From positions 310,001-374,000 of the forward strand of contig CM036632.1 of NCBI GenBank assembly GCA_020746105.1: DNA of 64,000 bases, written 5' to 3'. This DNA comes from Trogon surrucura. Its lineage: Eukaryota; Chordata; Aves; Trogoniformes; Trogonidae. The stretch's first letter is position 1. Each line of letters starts with the position of its first letter. Positions 1 to 11,439 of this stretch are shown here, one piece after another. The position numbers and the translations under genes were made by a program. The notes below the pieces were generated by a model, which did not search any database, was not told where the DNA came from, and saw nothing but the letters and a program-made list of their open reading frames with translations.

Positions 1-832
1 TGCACAAAAGAGGTAAATTGCTCCTTATACTTAAAAACAATCAGAATGTTTTTAGTGCGTGTAGACCCACACAATAAATACAGAAGCACAGCTGGGATGA
101 GAGTAGCAAAAAGCAGAGGGATAATTAGCAGCTGGAACACCACAAACCCGTTCCCTAGCCCAAGCCCTGGAGGAACAAAATACATTCATCATGTTGCTCT
201 CTGGGCTGATGCTGCAGCTCTGGGGCGTGAGGTATTGAATTACAGTCTCTAGAAAATATTGTTTGGGGAGTGTTGAGGAGAGCTGGTAAACAACGTGCTG
301 CAAGGTGACGGATATGCTTGCGGCTTCATATGCTGCCTTCACCTGAAAAGAACCGTCCGGGGTTTTCCCATCACTGCCCTGCCTGTCGGCATTGGCGGCC
401 AGCAGGCTGTCTGCCAGGCCTGGGCGGGGAAAGTCAAACCCAGCAGCCAGTGGGCTTGCTTAGTTCTGATGACTGTTTTCCTTAAATGATTATTTTATTA
501 CTGAGTGCAACACTAACAATGGCTGATGAATCTCAAGCTTAATGAACCACCATCTGTGATTCAGCTGCTGTAGGAAACAACGTATAGAGAGCTCTTGACA
601 CTGGCTTTGGACAAGGTCTAATTTGGACACCCCTTCTGGGCTCTCCTGTGCTTGGTGTGGTGTCACGGAAGATGCCACCAAGTCTCCGAGATCAGAGCCG
701 CCGTCCACATGATTTGGGGGTCGCTGGTGACCTCCTGTGTGCTCACACCGCAGCCACATGATGGTGGGCATGGTGGAGGCAGCCAGGATCTGCTTTCTGA
801 GATGCTTTCCTTTCTATCTTCCTTCTTCACAG
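1..832. other. Unassigned single-copy sequence
   Basis: No gene, repeat family or strong motif recognised. Open frames on both strands are short and have no family resemblance. The last part (about 805-832) is a pyrimidine tract ending in CAG that would work as a splice acceptor for the candidate exon starting at 833. Confidence 0.5.
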
Positions 833-982
833 GGAACCATTCAGAAGATTTTGATCTGGGGTGACGCTTCACTCCCACAAACTCCCAACAAGTCAGGGCG
901 GTCTCCCCCGAGTCAGGCTGACGGCTCGCTGGGTGCTGCAGCCTGCGCAACCTCGTCAGCGGCCCCGCAATGCAGCACCCCC
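833..982 (+). other. Candidate cassette exon of unknown transcript
   Basis: Seen: a pyrimidine-rich tract ending in TTCACAG lies directly before position 833, and a full-match donor GTGAGT begins at 983. The 150 bases between are exactly 50 codons and stay open in one frame (beginning GTIQKILIWG), so the exon would be phase 0 at both ends and could be included or skipped without shifting a frame. The predicted peptide is Ser/Ala/Pro-rich after the first 15 residues and I do not recognise it. The second half has several CpGs (GGCTCG, CGTCAGCGG). Chance pairs of good splice sites are common over 64 kb, and no partner exon was found, so a non-coding RNA exon or pure coincidence are both real alternatives. 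Confidence 0.2.
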
Positions 983-3182
983 GTGAGTCACGCAGCAAAG
1001 CACACACCAAGGTAAAGAAGGGTGAATGCTAGATTCTTTCTCAAATGCTACATTCCTCTGACAGCAGAAAATAAGCGCTCACTTACTTCATTAATTAAAT
1101 GGGTGACTCCCACAGCTGCTGTAATGAGTGGTGTCTGTGTGCAGGGGGGTGAACAGGAGATTAATGGTCAGATTTTCTCTGTGTGTTGATGAAAGGGAGA
1201 GTTTTAAGGTGGTCTGCTAGCTCTTAAAAAACCCCACGGGAATCTCAAGCAGAGTAAAAGATGTACAAGAGCGGTTTGTGTGAGAAAACCTACAAACAGC
1301 AGTTTGTTTTTTTCTAGAGGGATTTTCCTGCACATGTAGTGAACACTCCCAGCAGTACTAGAGCATATGGTGCCCACCTGGATGTCTGGTGAGGATGCAT
1401 CAGATGCTTTCTGCAGAGGATGTGGGATTTAAGGTTATTCCATCCTTGCTCATGTGCCACTTCCAACGGGATGGGTTGTAGCTGGTACGACATTACAAAT
1501 ACTGCTCCAGAAATCCTGACTGTGCCTGCTCCCTGCAGGAGTCCCAAGAATCACAGTGCGTCCCTTTGCGGTTCTGTGGTTACGAAAATCTGTGAGGTCC
1601 GGGTTATGGACTTTAAGGCCAGAAGAAGAGACAACAATTGCCTAGCCTGATGTCTTGCACAGGCCTGGTGATAGGTCTTCCTGCAAGAATTGGAGAGCTT
1701 TATAGCCACAGGGAGAAAACTGTCCAGTCTTGGCATGGTCCCTGCCTTCCCATGGTGAACTGCCCCTACTGTTGAACTGTTCAAGCTCTTGCCCTCGTGC
1801 ACCTCAGGACCGCCCAAGTGCTGTGTAGGAAAATGGGATATTCTCAGGCAGGCAGTTGAGCTGCAGGGCGGACAGAGATGCGGGTGCTTGTTACAGAGCA
1901 CGTGCCACAGCAGTTGCCCAGGAAGGAACTGCAGGTCTTAGGGAAGTATGGTGCAGGGTTTCACTTGTCCTCAAGTGTTTGCCTTGCAGTGTAATCTCAG
2001 TGTAAGTTTCTACCCTGTCCTTGCACCTTGAGGAGCAGAATATACTGTTACTTCTATCAGTGAAGAAAGACAAGTGAAAGAAGAGCAAACCATTTAGCAT
2101 TAATTCCATTCCTGATGCACCTCCAACGTGAGAGAAAGGGATGTCACAGATGATGTGGGAAGTGAGATGTTAGACAGGAGGGAGCATTGTGGAAAAGCAG
2201 GGAAGAGCTATTTGGTTTTATTTTAAAACCTGCCACTAGCTAGCTGTATTTATTCATCTTTCAAGGGAAGTACCTAGAGACCTCAGGGATGTGAGGTTTT
2301 CTGAAAACATAGACAGAATTCTGGCTGAACATCAACCTGTGTGTCCCCAGTGCTTTGGTGGTGCCATGCAGGCAGTTGTTTCCTGGGGCACACTGCGTGA
2401 ACACAGGACTGAATCCTGCTGGTTCTGGGATCAGGTGCCAGATTTGTAGTCCCATCCTCGTGCCCGCATGTGATGTGCATGTGTGCATTTCCACGTCTGT
2501 ACCTCTTTCTTTGCCTTGGCTGTTGCCCTGGCCTGTGGTGAACCTTCTTCCCCAGCTGGGAACTCTGCCTTCTGAGCACGTGCTGGCTTGAGATGCTGCC
2601 ATGGGAATACTGCAAGTACTTCTCTTCACAACTCCTTTCATTGTCATGCAGAAGGAGGTGGTAGATGACAGCAGTAATGGGAGGGCCTAGGGAGGCAGGT
2701 CTGTTTGTTCCATATCTCCAGCAGAAGGGCCACAAATCCCCTCTGCGGTATGTGCGGCGAGTGGCCTGAGGCTGCAGGCGGTGTGTTGCATGGTGGGCCA
2801 GGAGGGGCTGAGCTAATGCTGAGCATTGGCTGTGCTGCACTCCAAGGCCCTGGAAAACTGCCCCCAGCAGAGATGCTGCAGGCTGAAGTGCAGTTGCAGC
2901 CAGAAGTCCTGCGCAGGGCTCCCTGGGGAGTGGGGCCACGGGCATCGCCCTCCTGATGTCCGCTCAGGCTGGCCCATCCAAGGGGCTGCTGCCTGGCTGG
3001 CGTGGCTGCTCTGAAGCTGTGCAGAAGTGGTGATGCTGCAGCTCTCACTCATGTTCTGGCACAGCGTTTTAAAAATGACCTGTTGTGCGTGCTGTTTCTC
3101 TGGGGAGTGACGGGTTGACCCTTGGGGAATTCAGAGAAGTTTTATTCTGCTGTCAAGGATAGGGAAGTTAAAATAACCTTCA
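983..3182. other. Unassigned sequence, GC-rich from 2700 to 3020
   Basis: No recognisable gene or repeat. Around 1075-1130 is a small AT-rich patch containing a TTAATTAA core. From about 2700 to 3020 the DNA is GC-rich with few CpGs and has long overlapping open frames on both strands, which is what chance frames look like in GC-rich vertebrate DNA. Confidence 0.5.
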
Positions 3183-3291
3183 AGTAAGTAAGTAAATAAA
3201 CAAGGCAATGAATCTCTATTCCCGTTTTGCTTCTTTCTGCCTCAGCTCTCCCTCCTCTTTGTCTGCATTTCTTTCTTTCTCTTTTTCTTTC
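3183..3291. repeat. Simple repeats: short (AAGT)n and a TTTC-type pyrimidine tract
   Basis: A short tetranucleotide run (AAGTAAGTAAGTAAAT) begins near 3182. A TTTC-type pyrimidine tract covers about 3268-3290. Both are short and interrupted. They create low-complexity Arg/Lys/Glu-rich or Ser/Leu-rich translations that should not be mistaken for protein. Confidence 0.7.
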
Positions 3292-5969
3292 TGCCTCATT
3301 TTCCACCCGTGAGTCAGTGCTGCTTGTGCTGGAGCTGCTGGGGTCCCTGGACAAGCGAAGGCCTGTGCTCCTCTTACCTGCGCCTGGTCTGGTCTTCTCT
3401 TGTGCCCTTTCCCTCTATACCCCAGTGATTGCTCAGCTCATTGGACCCTGGGACCCACTCTGCCCTGGCTGAGCCCAGCTCAGCTGTAGCTCCACAGGAC
3501 GTGTGTGGAAATGAGCTTTGCAGGGGGCTGTGGTGGTTGTGTCCTTCCTGGCTGATGGGGGAGCTGGACGAATGCTCTCTGTGCCAGCTCCTGAAGAGCA
3601 GTGAGGTTGCCTCTGCCTGCTGAGGAAGGCCACGCCTGCCCAGCAGCTCCTGTTGGAAGCAGAGCTGCATGGTGCTTTCCACAGATGCAGAGGCTGCCAG
3701 CAGGTGCATCTTCTGTGAGCACAGCTGAGTTGGAAGCAAGCAGCATGCCTAGAGCTGAGAAAACGAGTATGTCTCACTTCTTGACAGCCCAGTCCCTTCC
3801 CAGCCTGGGCTGCTGCTCAGTTTACAGCTCCCAGGGTTCCTACAGCATCAGGAGCAGAATAGCACGGATCCGCCTGGCCAGGCTGGGCTGCTGCCGGAGG
3901 AGAGTGGTCTGTGCTCGAGATCCAGCCCCCCAGGCACACGTGGTGCTGAGCAGAGGGCAGCCGGAGCGGTTCCAGAGGGGCTGTGGGGGGCATCCGCTTC
4001 CCTTCCCGTGGAGCTGGCAGAGCCAGCAGCCTTCATGGGCTCATTTCCTGCTCCGGAGCAGTACTGTGGTTACAGGACCAACATAAAGTCACAGAATCAC
4101 TGTCAAAACCTAAAGTAAAGAATTTGGCTCATAAAAATGTGTCACCCAAACAAACAGAAGAAGATTTATGACTTTCCATTCTCCCTTCCTGGAGCTAAGG
4201 GGAGAGTGTGCTGCTCTAGCACATGCCTGAGGAGCCAATAGTGGCCAAAGCGGAGCATTTCGCTGCCCCTGGAGAGGCCCTTTCAGAGTTATTAGTCATA
4301 AGTTTCTATTTAATGTACTGATTAGGGCCAAGACTTGTAGACAGCCACTGACTGTGCATGTGAATTGACTTAAGCATTATTATGTACGGCCATCGTCAGC
4401 TCTGCTACCCAGGAAGATTGATATACAGAATGAATCTTCTCAAGCTGTTACTGAAAAGATTCACGACACTGCAGTGGAAGTGGCTTCCAATGGGAACCTC
4501 TGTGTACTGATGTCAGCATATATTTTATTCCCCTTGACTACAAGGGCTGGTTAGGTTATGAGCCTCCCACTGAAATGGACTGCCTACAATTGCCAGATAA
4601 TTGCTTCTTTTCCTTGTAGGTTGATGAAGTTATGATTCACCCCTGACTCCCCCAAGAGCAGCAGTCACAGCACCACGGGTTGCTTATCTCTCATCCAGCT
4701 GCGCTCACTTTCCTTTCCACCTGGCACAGGCAGAAGGGAAGCCCCCAGAACAGGGGGCAGGGAGCAGCTGCTGAGCCTGGTTTGAACCCTGGGCTTGCTG
4801 CGTGAGCGATCACTGGCACTGCAGGACTGCACAGGCTCATAGGGTGCTGGTCCAGGCAAGCAGGCTAGGGATGACGTAGCGGATTCAGCTGCAGAATGAT
4901 GCTAAAATGGGCTGCTGTGAGCATTGGTCCTGGGCAGGTGCTGCAGCCCGTCTGTCCTGCCCTTGTCCCCAGGACCACATAGTAGTTTTCTGCTGTGGCA
5001 CGTCACAGCTGCTGCTCCTGCTGATGCTGCTCAGGGCAGAGGACACACGGACCCCTTCAAATCTTGTGGTGATTGTATCCAGCTCTGGTAAAGGCTCAGG
5101 AGGTCTTGGGAGAGCGACCATGTCTTTTTGCCCCTCACTTGCCTCCCTGTCTGATTTTATCTTTCCAAGGAGCCATGCCTGATCCTGAAAACCTGCCTGA
5201 CTCCCAACCAGGCAGGCACACAAAGAAGCGCAGGATGCCTGTCTTCCTCCTTTGGCCTTGTCCTCCTTCAGACACTGACCCTCACCCCAACACAGCTCCT
5301 CTCTCCTCTGCTAGACCTGCTTGATTCTGCACACACATGGCTCTCCTCTGGGCTGGCATTTTACAGCTGGACTGAGCTGTGCTGCTGCTTCTTGCTTCTC
5401 CACCCCTTCTTACAGGCTTGTACAGCACCTTCATGCTGCGTGAGCAGAGCCTGGAAGTGAGGTGGGGCAGTGGAAGGCTGTGCATGACAGGGAGCAGAGC
5501 CCTCCGAGCGCTGCCGGCACGCGCTGCTGTGTGGCAGTGACAGCACCATTTTCGTCGTCTGTTTACACTTGCCGGTTAAAATGTCTCTTAGGTCTTCCTC
5601 TAGGAACAAAGCTGTCTCTAATAGCCGTTTACTTCTCCCGTGGCCTGAGTGCTTTTCCCTGCCGCGGGAGGCAATGCTGAGATGCTGGGCATGTCTCTGG
5701 CACTAGCACCTCGCTAGCTGATGCTTCCGAGACGGAGCTGCAGCCAGCCACCCTCTGCTGCCTCTCTCATTCTTCAATCTCTTGCTCTAAGTAGGATAAC
5801 TTGGCAAATAAGGATTCCTCGTCCCAGCCCCCCTCAGCCCACTTGCTCCCTTCTGCAGAGTTCCCATGCTGTGGTTCCCTAGGGATGGGTGTGGAAGAGT
5901 TGGGGCACCTGGGTGCTTGTCTGCCTGGCTTATGTGCTCGCCTGAGAGCAACGCTGCTGTGCTTGTGGG
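3292..5969. other. Unassigned sequence with one AT-richer patch (4240-4640)
   Basis: GC-rich, gene-free sequence from 3292 to about 4200 and from 4660 to 5960. Between 4240 and 4640 base composition drops and the text becomes complex and AT-rich (stretches such as TTATTAGTCATAAG), which is the look of an ancient conserved non-coding element, but I have no alignment. Nothing else was recognised. Confidence 0.45.
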
Positions 5970-6440
5970 ACGGTCGCGATGCAAATGAATATTTATTCTT
6001 CAGAATTAGTCCGTGGCTTGCAAGTAGAAGCATGGGTAAATGTTTCATGAACACTTTAGGGTTTTAGGTGTTTTTTTTCCTCCCAGACACATAAAATCTT
6101 CTAATAAATGCAAATTTAAAAAATGGTTATTAATTGGTGTTAAAATGTCAATGCAAACTCCATCAGAATTCCAATTACCAGTCACCATGGGCAGTGTTTG
6201 CTGTATCAGTTAGAATAAATATCTTTTCAGGTACACGGAAACAGCTTGCTGAATGCCTGATTTTTGTCCCTTTGAGTAGCCATATTTAAATCAGCTTTTC
6301 GAAAGTCTTCTGTCACAGCAACTTGAGAGCATCCATCTTTAATAGATTATAATGAAAATGTAAATGTTACGTATCTCAAGCAGTCTGCTAGATCTGTTTG
6401 TTAATGTAACTGTAAATAATTGCCGGATACGTGGGCAAGG
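5970..6440. promoter_or_regulatory. AT-rich island with two octamer sites, possible conserved non-coding element
   Basis: About 470 bases of complex AT-rich sequence between GC-rich flanks. It contains two perfect POU-family octamers ATGCAAAT at 5979-5986 and 6108-6115, and several TTAATT/TAAT homeodomain-type cores (for example near 6130 and 6400). No repeat family is recognised and no open frame is long enough to suggest coding. Octamers are bound by POU-domain factors (established); an enhancer role here is inference from composition only. Confidence 0.3.
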
Positions 6441-8320
6441 TACTTACCTTTCTTACTGGCATGAGCTTCTCTCTTAGGTACAAAGCAACGAAGTCCCAGG
6501 AGATCCATGTGAATGCAGCCACTGTAAATTGTAACAGCGCTGCTCTAACTTCTCAGGGTGCCCTGGCAGGGGAGGCGCATGTTGGCTGCAGTGATCACTG
6601 CCTGGGAGTCCCCATGGAGGCTGGCAAGTCCCCCTGAGGACTCCAGCAGCTCAAGGTGCATGGGCTGTAAATAACCGTTTTCTGGCCATCACGTCTCCTC
6701 ACCTACACCGTCCCCGTGTCTCCGGTCTTTGGCAGTTAACGTGAGATCGGCAGCCCTGCCTGCAAGTTTTGCGCAGTGCTGGGGCAGCCTGTGTTGGCTT
6801 CATCTGCAGCCTGTGAACTGACCTCTGAGTGGAGGGGCAAGGCTGATTTACGCCCCTGCAGTGTCACCCGCTGTAGTCACTGTGGGGAGGACACCCTTGA
6901 GTTAGCTGGGGCAAGGTCAGTCTTTCCCGGGGGAGTGCCTGTCTGCTGGAGAACTGCAGAACCCAGAACTCCTGCCAGCCCCCCACGTGAGCGGCAGCAG
7001 TCCCAGGCTCTGGGTGCTGCATCTCTCCAACACTGGCAGTGACCACGCTGGTAACTGGCCCCAGAGCCTGCCTCTGTGCTGCCTTGGTGCCCTGTGCTGC
7101 TTCGCGTTGGGAAGGCAACAGTGCAGGTTCCCTTGGCTGTCCTGCGCTTAGCAAACCTTGTGTAGTCAGCTCTGTCCTCGCTGTGTCCCTCGGGCAGCTG
7201 GCCTGGGCTCCCCATGGGGCTGTCTCTGCCCACGCGCCAGCACCCGCAGCACTGCGTGTGCTTCTGGCGGGGCCTGGTTTGCTGGAGAAAAGTCCTTGGA
7301 GAGTTCAGCTGCACACATGATTTGGCTCCAGGTTCCTAGATGGTGCGTGCCCTTGTGTTCTATGCAATTTTAAAATGCATTTCACCAAGAAATGCTAGAA
7401 GTAAATAAGAACACACAGGTGATCTTAAGAACAAGGCTGCTGCCCATACGCCTGTGAGCATCTGGTACAGTCGAGGCCTTGGGCGATGCTTTGTCCTGCT
7501 CACGGAGAGCACAGCAGGCCCAGACAGGATCGCAGGGTTTTGCTTCAGGGCAGCATGGAAGAAACTAATGTTTTTAATGGTTTGCATTTTTCTAACCAAT
7601 TAATTTGCAAGAGACATAGACATGAAGCTGAATTAATCAAGACTGCACAGAGAAGGGATATTAAAAAAGCAATTCTGACAAGGGAAGGATTTCCTCCTTT
7701 GGCCCGTGACAGCTTCACTGGTGAGCCAGGCACTCCTTGTTGGACACATGGCTCTTTCTGCAAATCTGGGAGTGGTTTGCATGCATCTGAGGTGATTGTG
7801 GATTTATATGACATTTTATGACACATGGTCTCTTCAGACTAAGGTCCGCATAGAAAGGGGCTGCTGCTCCACTGTCTGGAAATGTGCCCAGAGCTGCCCA
7901 GAGCTGCCCATCACACGTGCGCAAGGTGCTGGGCTCAGGATGCTGTGTGCAGGCGAGGTTGCCTGGGGCAGGCAGCTTCTGGTCAGTGTCTCCATTAGCC
8001 CCTCGCCTCCCTTCCCTTAGCCGTGAGTGTTTGTGTGGTTGCCTGCTTCTCACTAGGTCTCAAGGTCTGCTGGCTGACCTTGGCTGTGTTGCATGTTGCA
8101 GGTCCTCACCTTCACGGTGGAATATCCCCAGTGTTCCCAGAGGACTGGTTTTGGAAGAGCCAAGCTGCTGGGACAGGCTGGCACCCCAGTCTTTCACCTG
8201 CAGATCGGGCTGGCCCTCTGGCATGTGCTTTGGGAGGAAGGGGCATGCGTGCTGTCAGTCTTCAGGCAGAAAGGTGGGAGCAAGACTGTTCAAAACATTT
8301 TTCCATTGAATGGAGATATA
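6441..8320. other. Unassigned sequence
   Basis: Mixed composition: GC-rich from about 6540 to 7330, AT-richer from 7360 to 7840. A perfect 11-base tandem duplication (CAGAGCTGCC repeated) occurs near 7890-7910. No gene or transposon recognised. Confidence 0.5.
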
Positions 8321-8530
8321 AGTGATAGGACAAGGGGCAACAGGTGCAAGCTGGAGCACAGGAGGTTCCACAAAAATGTTAGGAAAAACTTTTTCTCTGT
8401 GAGGGTGATGGAACACTGGCACAGGCTGCCCAGAGAGGGTGTGGAGTCTCCTTCTCTGGAGACTTTCAAACCCTGTCTGTGGGACCTGCTCTGGGTGACC
8501 CTGCTCTGGCAGCGGGGTTGGACTGGATGA
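8321..8530 (+). pseudogene. CR1 ORF2 C-terminal remnant
   Basis: Within the LINE fragment one frame reads SDRTRGNRCKLEHRRF, then the KNFFSVRVMEHWHRLPREG block and an ESPSLETF block, and stops at 8530. These blocks are the usual C-terminus of the CR1 ORF2 polyprotein (endonuclease plus reverse transcriptase). The endonuclease and reverse transcriptase catalytic domains are absent, so it is dead. Frame drift after ESPSLETF relative to the usual end suggests small indels. Confidence 0.8.
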
Positions 8531-8575
8531 TCTCCAGAGGTCCCTTCCGACTGCAACCATTCTGTGATTCTGTGA
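8321..8575 (+). mobile_element. CR1 LINE, 5'-truncated 3' end
   Basis: Typical avian CR1 tail. It enters at the ORF2 C-terminal region (AGTGATAGGACAAGGGGCAA), passes through the landmarks GCACAGGCTGCCCAGAGAGG and GGTTGGACTGGATGATCTCC, and ends in two direct copies of ATTCTGTG/ATTCTGTGA. There is no poly(A), as expected for CR1, which ends in short direct repeats. Severe 5' truncation is normal for the family. The match to the remembered consensus is good, with a few substitutions, so this is one of the younger copies in the window. Confidence 0.95.
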
Positions 8576-9314
8576 AAACACTAAGTGTTCATGGAGTAGA
8601 TGAAGTGCGTGGTGTACCAGCTTACAGAGGTCAAGCTTGTGGTGCTCAGGGGCCTACTCCCCACTTTGTACTTTTTTTAGGGAGTGAGGAGCCCGTCATT
8701 GTGGAAACTCCTGCTCAAAAAGGAGCAGCAGTGGTGGGGGGTGACCTCGTTTGCAGCAGAGCAGTCTGAGACACGTGAGAATGTGATTCAGTGATCCAGC
8801 CTGGTGCCATCTGAAAATGGGGTAATATTTGAATTGCAAGACACGTACCCTGCTTCCTTGGCTGGGTATCCCTCTCCTGGAACGTCAGTCTGAGAGGCGA
8901 TGCGTGGTGAGGACCACCCCACCAAAGCCATTGCATCCAGCAATGGATAAATGTGTGCAGCAGAGACTTCAGCCAGAAGTTTGTGTATGTGGTTCTCCTC
9001 GTGGAAGTGGCAGCTGAGAGCAACGTGTAGTGTTATTCACTACTGACAAATGTAGAGCAAGGCACACTGGAATGAAAAAATCTGAATTATTCATGTATCT
9101 TACAGTTCTGAATTAAGTGCAGCATTGTTGTAGGCAAGCCAAGGAAACTGTTCACTGTGTACCAGTAGTCAAAATACAAAACATTATGTAAGAATTCACA
9201 GAAGATGTGATAAGAAGCACTATTCAGTGCATCACACCTTCATGTAAATGGCTTCTCCACTCTTGCTTTACATCCTGAGTCCTTGATCATTTCCCTCTCC
9301 AAAAAGTATTGCAG
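8576..9314. other. Unassigned sequence between CR1 and LTR
   Basis: No gene recognised. From about 9040 to 9310 the sequence is AT-rich and complex with no repeat signature. The last bases before the LTR (TTGCAG) are a possible target-site copy, but no matching copy is seen at the other side because that end of the LTR is missing. Confidence 0.5.
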
Positions 9315-9959
9315 TGTCGTGGGTTGACCCTGGCCGGCCGCCAGGTACCCACACAGCCGCTCACTCACTCCCCCCTTCACTACTGAACAGGGGGAGAAAA
9401 TATCTCCAAGGGCTCCGGGTTTGAGATAAGGACAGGGAGATCACCCTCATTTACCGTCCCGGGCAAAACAGACTCAGTTTTGGGGAAATTAGGTACATTT
9501 ATTAAAAGAACTAATCAGAGAGGAGTAGTGAGAAGTAAGAAAGAGCAAACAAACCTTAAACAGAACACCTTCCCCCCATCCCTCCCTTCTTCCCGGGCTT
9601 AACATCAATCCCGGTTTCTCCACCTCCTCCCCCCGAGCGGCGCAGGGGGACAGGGAATGGGGGTTACGGTCAGTTCATCCGACGTTGTTTCACCGCTTCT
9701 TCATTCCGGGGGAGGACTCTTCACTCTTCCCCAGGGTCATCGTGGGGTCCCTCTCACGGGAGACAAGCTTCACGCTCTCTTCTCCGCGTGAGTCGTCCCA
9801 TGAAGGGCAATTCATCACAAACTGCCCAACGCGAGACACCTCACGAGGGGCAGCCCACCCCTCGTGAGTCTGAGGCGCAGTCCTTCAGGGGAAACTGCTC
9901 CAGCGTGAGCCACCCGCAGCGTCCCAAAAGTCCCACCGGCCAACCTGCTCCAGCGTGGA
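9315..9959 (-). mobile_element. Avian endogenous retrovirus LTR fragment (R-U5 side), minus strand
   Basis: The plus strand opens with TGTCGTGGGTTGACCCTGG and continues through GCCGCTCACTCACTCCCCCC, GGGAGAAAATA and CCGGGCTTAACATCAATCCC, which I recognise from memory as a dispersed avian ERV LTR. Read on the minus strand the element ends in ...CACGACA, giving the CA terminus expected of an LTR, and has a polyadenylation signal AATAAA at 9498-9503, 183 bases before that end. This supports minus orientation. The opposite (U3, TG-start) half is missing; similarity stops near 9959 inside the internal repeat zone. No gag, pol or env sequence flanks it, so it is a truncated solo LTR. Exact family and class cannot be assigned without a library. 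Confidence 0.8.
9498..9503 (-). promoter_or_regulatory. Polyadenylation signal of the ERV LTR
   Basis: AATAAA on the minus strand (TTTATT on plus) inside the LTR, in an AT-rich patch that separates the C/G-rich repeat zone from the terminal segment. This is the expected position near the R/U5 boundary and is the main sequence evidence for LTR orientation. Confidence 0.5.
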
Positions 9960-11439
9960 GAAATGGACATCAAAACTTATGTGAGGTAAATGTGTTTTGG
10001 CTGACTTGGGGACAAGTATAAAAGGGAACATGAGAGAAGAGACAAGCATCTCTGTTCAGAGGATATAACATCCTGGCATCACAATACCGTGTCATACAGC
10101 TTATGTATTTGATGTTTTTTTCCTAGATACACTGTCTGGAGAGAAATTTGCCTCCAAAAAGCAGTAGTTAGTTCTAAGCAATGAAATCTGCTCTAGGAAC
10201 ATAAAGCTTTTGCAAAGTGCTGTCCAAACATTGTGTCATCCATCATGGTATGTAGCCGGTTTATCTGATGTTCCTTATTCTTGTCCTCTGCTATCAAACT
10301 GAAAGCTTCTCATAGCCAGGGAAAAATGCACCAACACCTTCTCTACATGGAGTCCGTGATTCCTCCGAGAAAATGGGAGCAAATTGTAATAGGCTACTGA
10401 AGACCAGACTTGTAGAAAGTTGCTACCGTTTACTCTGTCACAGCAAGATGCCTCATTTTCAGTATTCTCAATCATTTTTATGACGTCACCAGCAAAATAT
10501 TGCACTCGTTTTTCACTGTCTTTCACGATGAACGCAGGAAATCCCTTTCAGGAGGGCTGGCAGAGTCCTCATCTCGGTCTGCTTCCCAGTGAGTACACCA
10601 AGCACACCTTGATGAAAGGGGGGAACCTCGCTGTTTCCCTTTCCACCCGGGGATGCTGTTTGATAGTAGATATTGTCGCCGCAATGTTGGTTTGCGTATT
10701 CAGAGAGCGTGTGTGTGCTTCAACAGCAAATGAAAGACATACGTACTGTTGCAGCACGAGATGTGTCTTGCTGAATTAAATGTATACATGGAGCCTCTTC
10801 AGGATAATTCTGCAGAAGATTTGGCCTTCATTTGTACTGCGTGCCTTTTTTATGCAGAGGAACAATGGTTTTTTCCAGCCAAATAGCATTTTTTAATAAT
10901 TGTGCATATGTGCCTGTGTGACAGTGCCATAAAGAAATGCAGTTAGGAAACAACTAGTTCTTGAATTCCTGTGACGTGTCTGTTCCTGGAATACAGAGCT
11001 GCCCTTTCAGTATGGGTTAAAGAGGATTTCTGTGCTCTTGCCCCCAAGGGTTGCCCTGTGCTACCTGGGGGAGGAGTGTTAAGCAGGTGGAGGGACAGGA
11101 AAGATGAATTTCCAGGAGCGTGCATCCTGCGGTGTCCAAACTGATGTCCAGAGACAGGACTTGGTCTGATGCAGCCTGCTGATCCTTGTGAAGGCAGGTT
11201 TGGGCCTGACAGCCGGCCTTGTCCATTTACCAGTGGAGGCCGGTGAGCGTGTGACGGGAGGCTGCTCAGTGCCTGGCTCACCAGAGAGGGAAGGCTCAGG
11301 GGGTCAGTGCAGAGAGGAGAGAGCTCCTGCGTCCTTCATGTGTGGCAGGTCTCCAGACCTCCTATAAAGCACTCTTGTAAGAAGGGGGAGAAGGGAGTAG
11401 GGAGAGAGATTCCTCCGTGGATGTTTGGGAAGTTTTCAG
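9960..11439. other. Unassigned sequence after the LTR
   Basis: Moderately AT-rich from 9960 to about 10960, then mixed. No transposon or gene recognised. A CRE-like TGACGTCA occurs at 10481-10488, which alone is weak evidence of regulation. Confidence 0.4.

Noticed and set aside
3947..3960. CTCF-like word TGAGCAGAGGGCAG
   Set aside because: Fits the core of the motif but misses the first two positions; one such match is expected by chance in this length.
4086..4100. Minus-strand CR1 end suggested by TCACAGAATCAC
   Set aside because: The following bases do not continue into the expected GGTTGGAAGGGACC region, so only a short chance match remains.
4779..4788. tRNA B-box-like GGTTCAAACC (minus strand), with a MIR-like context; same word at 31130-31139 (minus) and 57205-57214 (plus)
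   Set aside because: No A-box at proper spacing and no cloverleaf could be drawn. The context match to MIR at 4779 is too short to claim.
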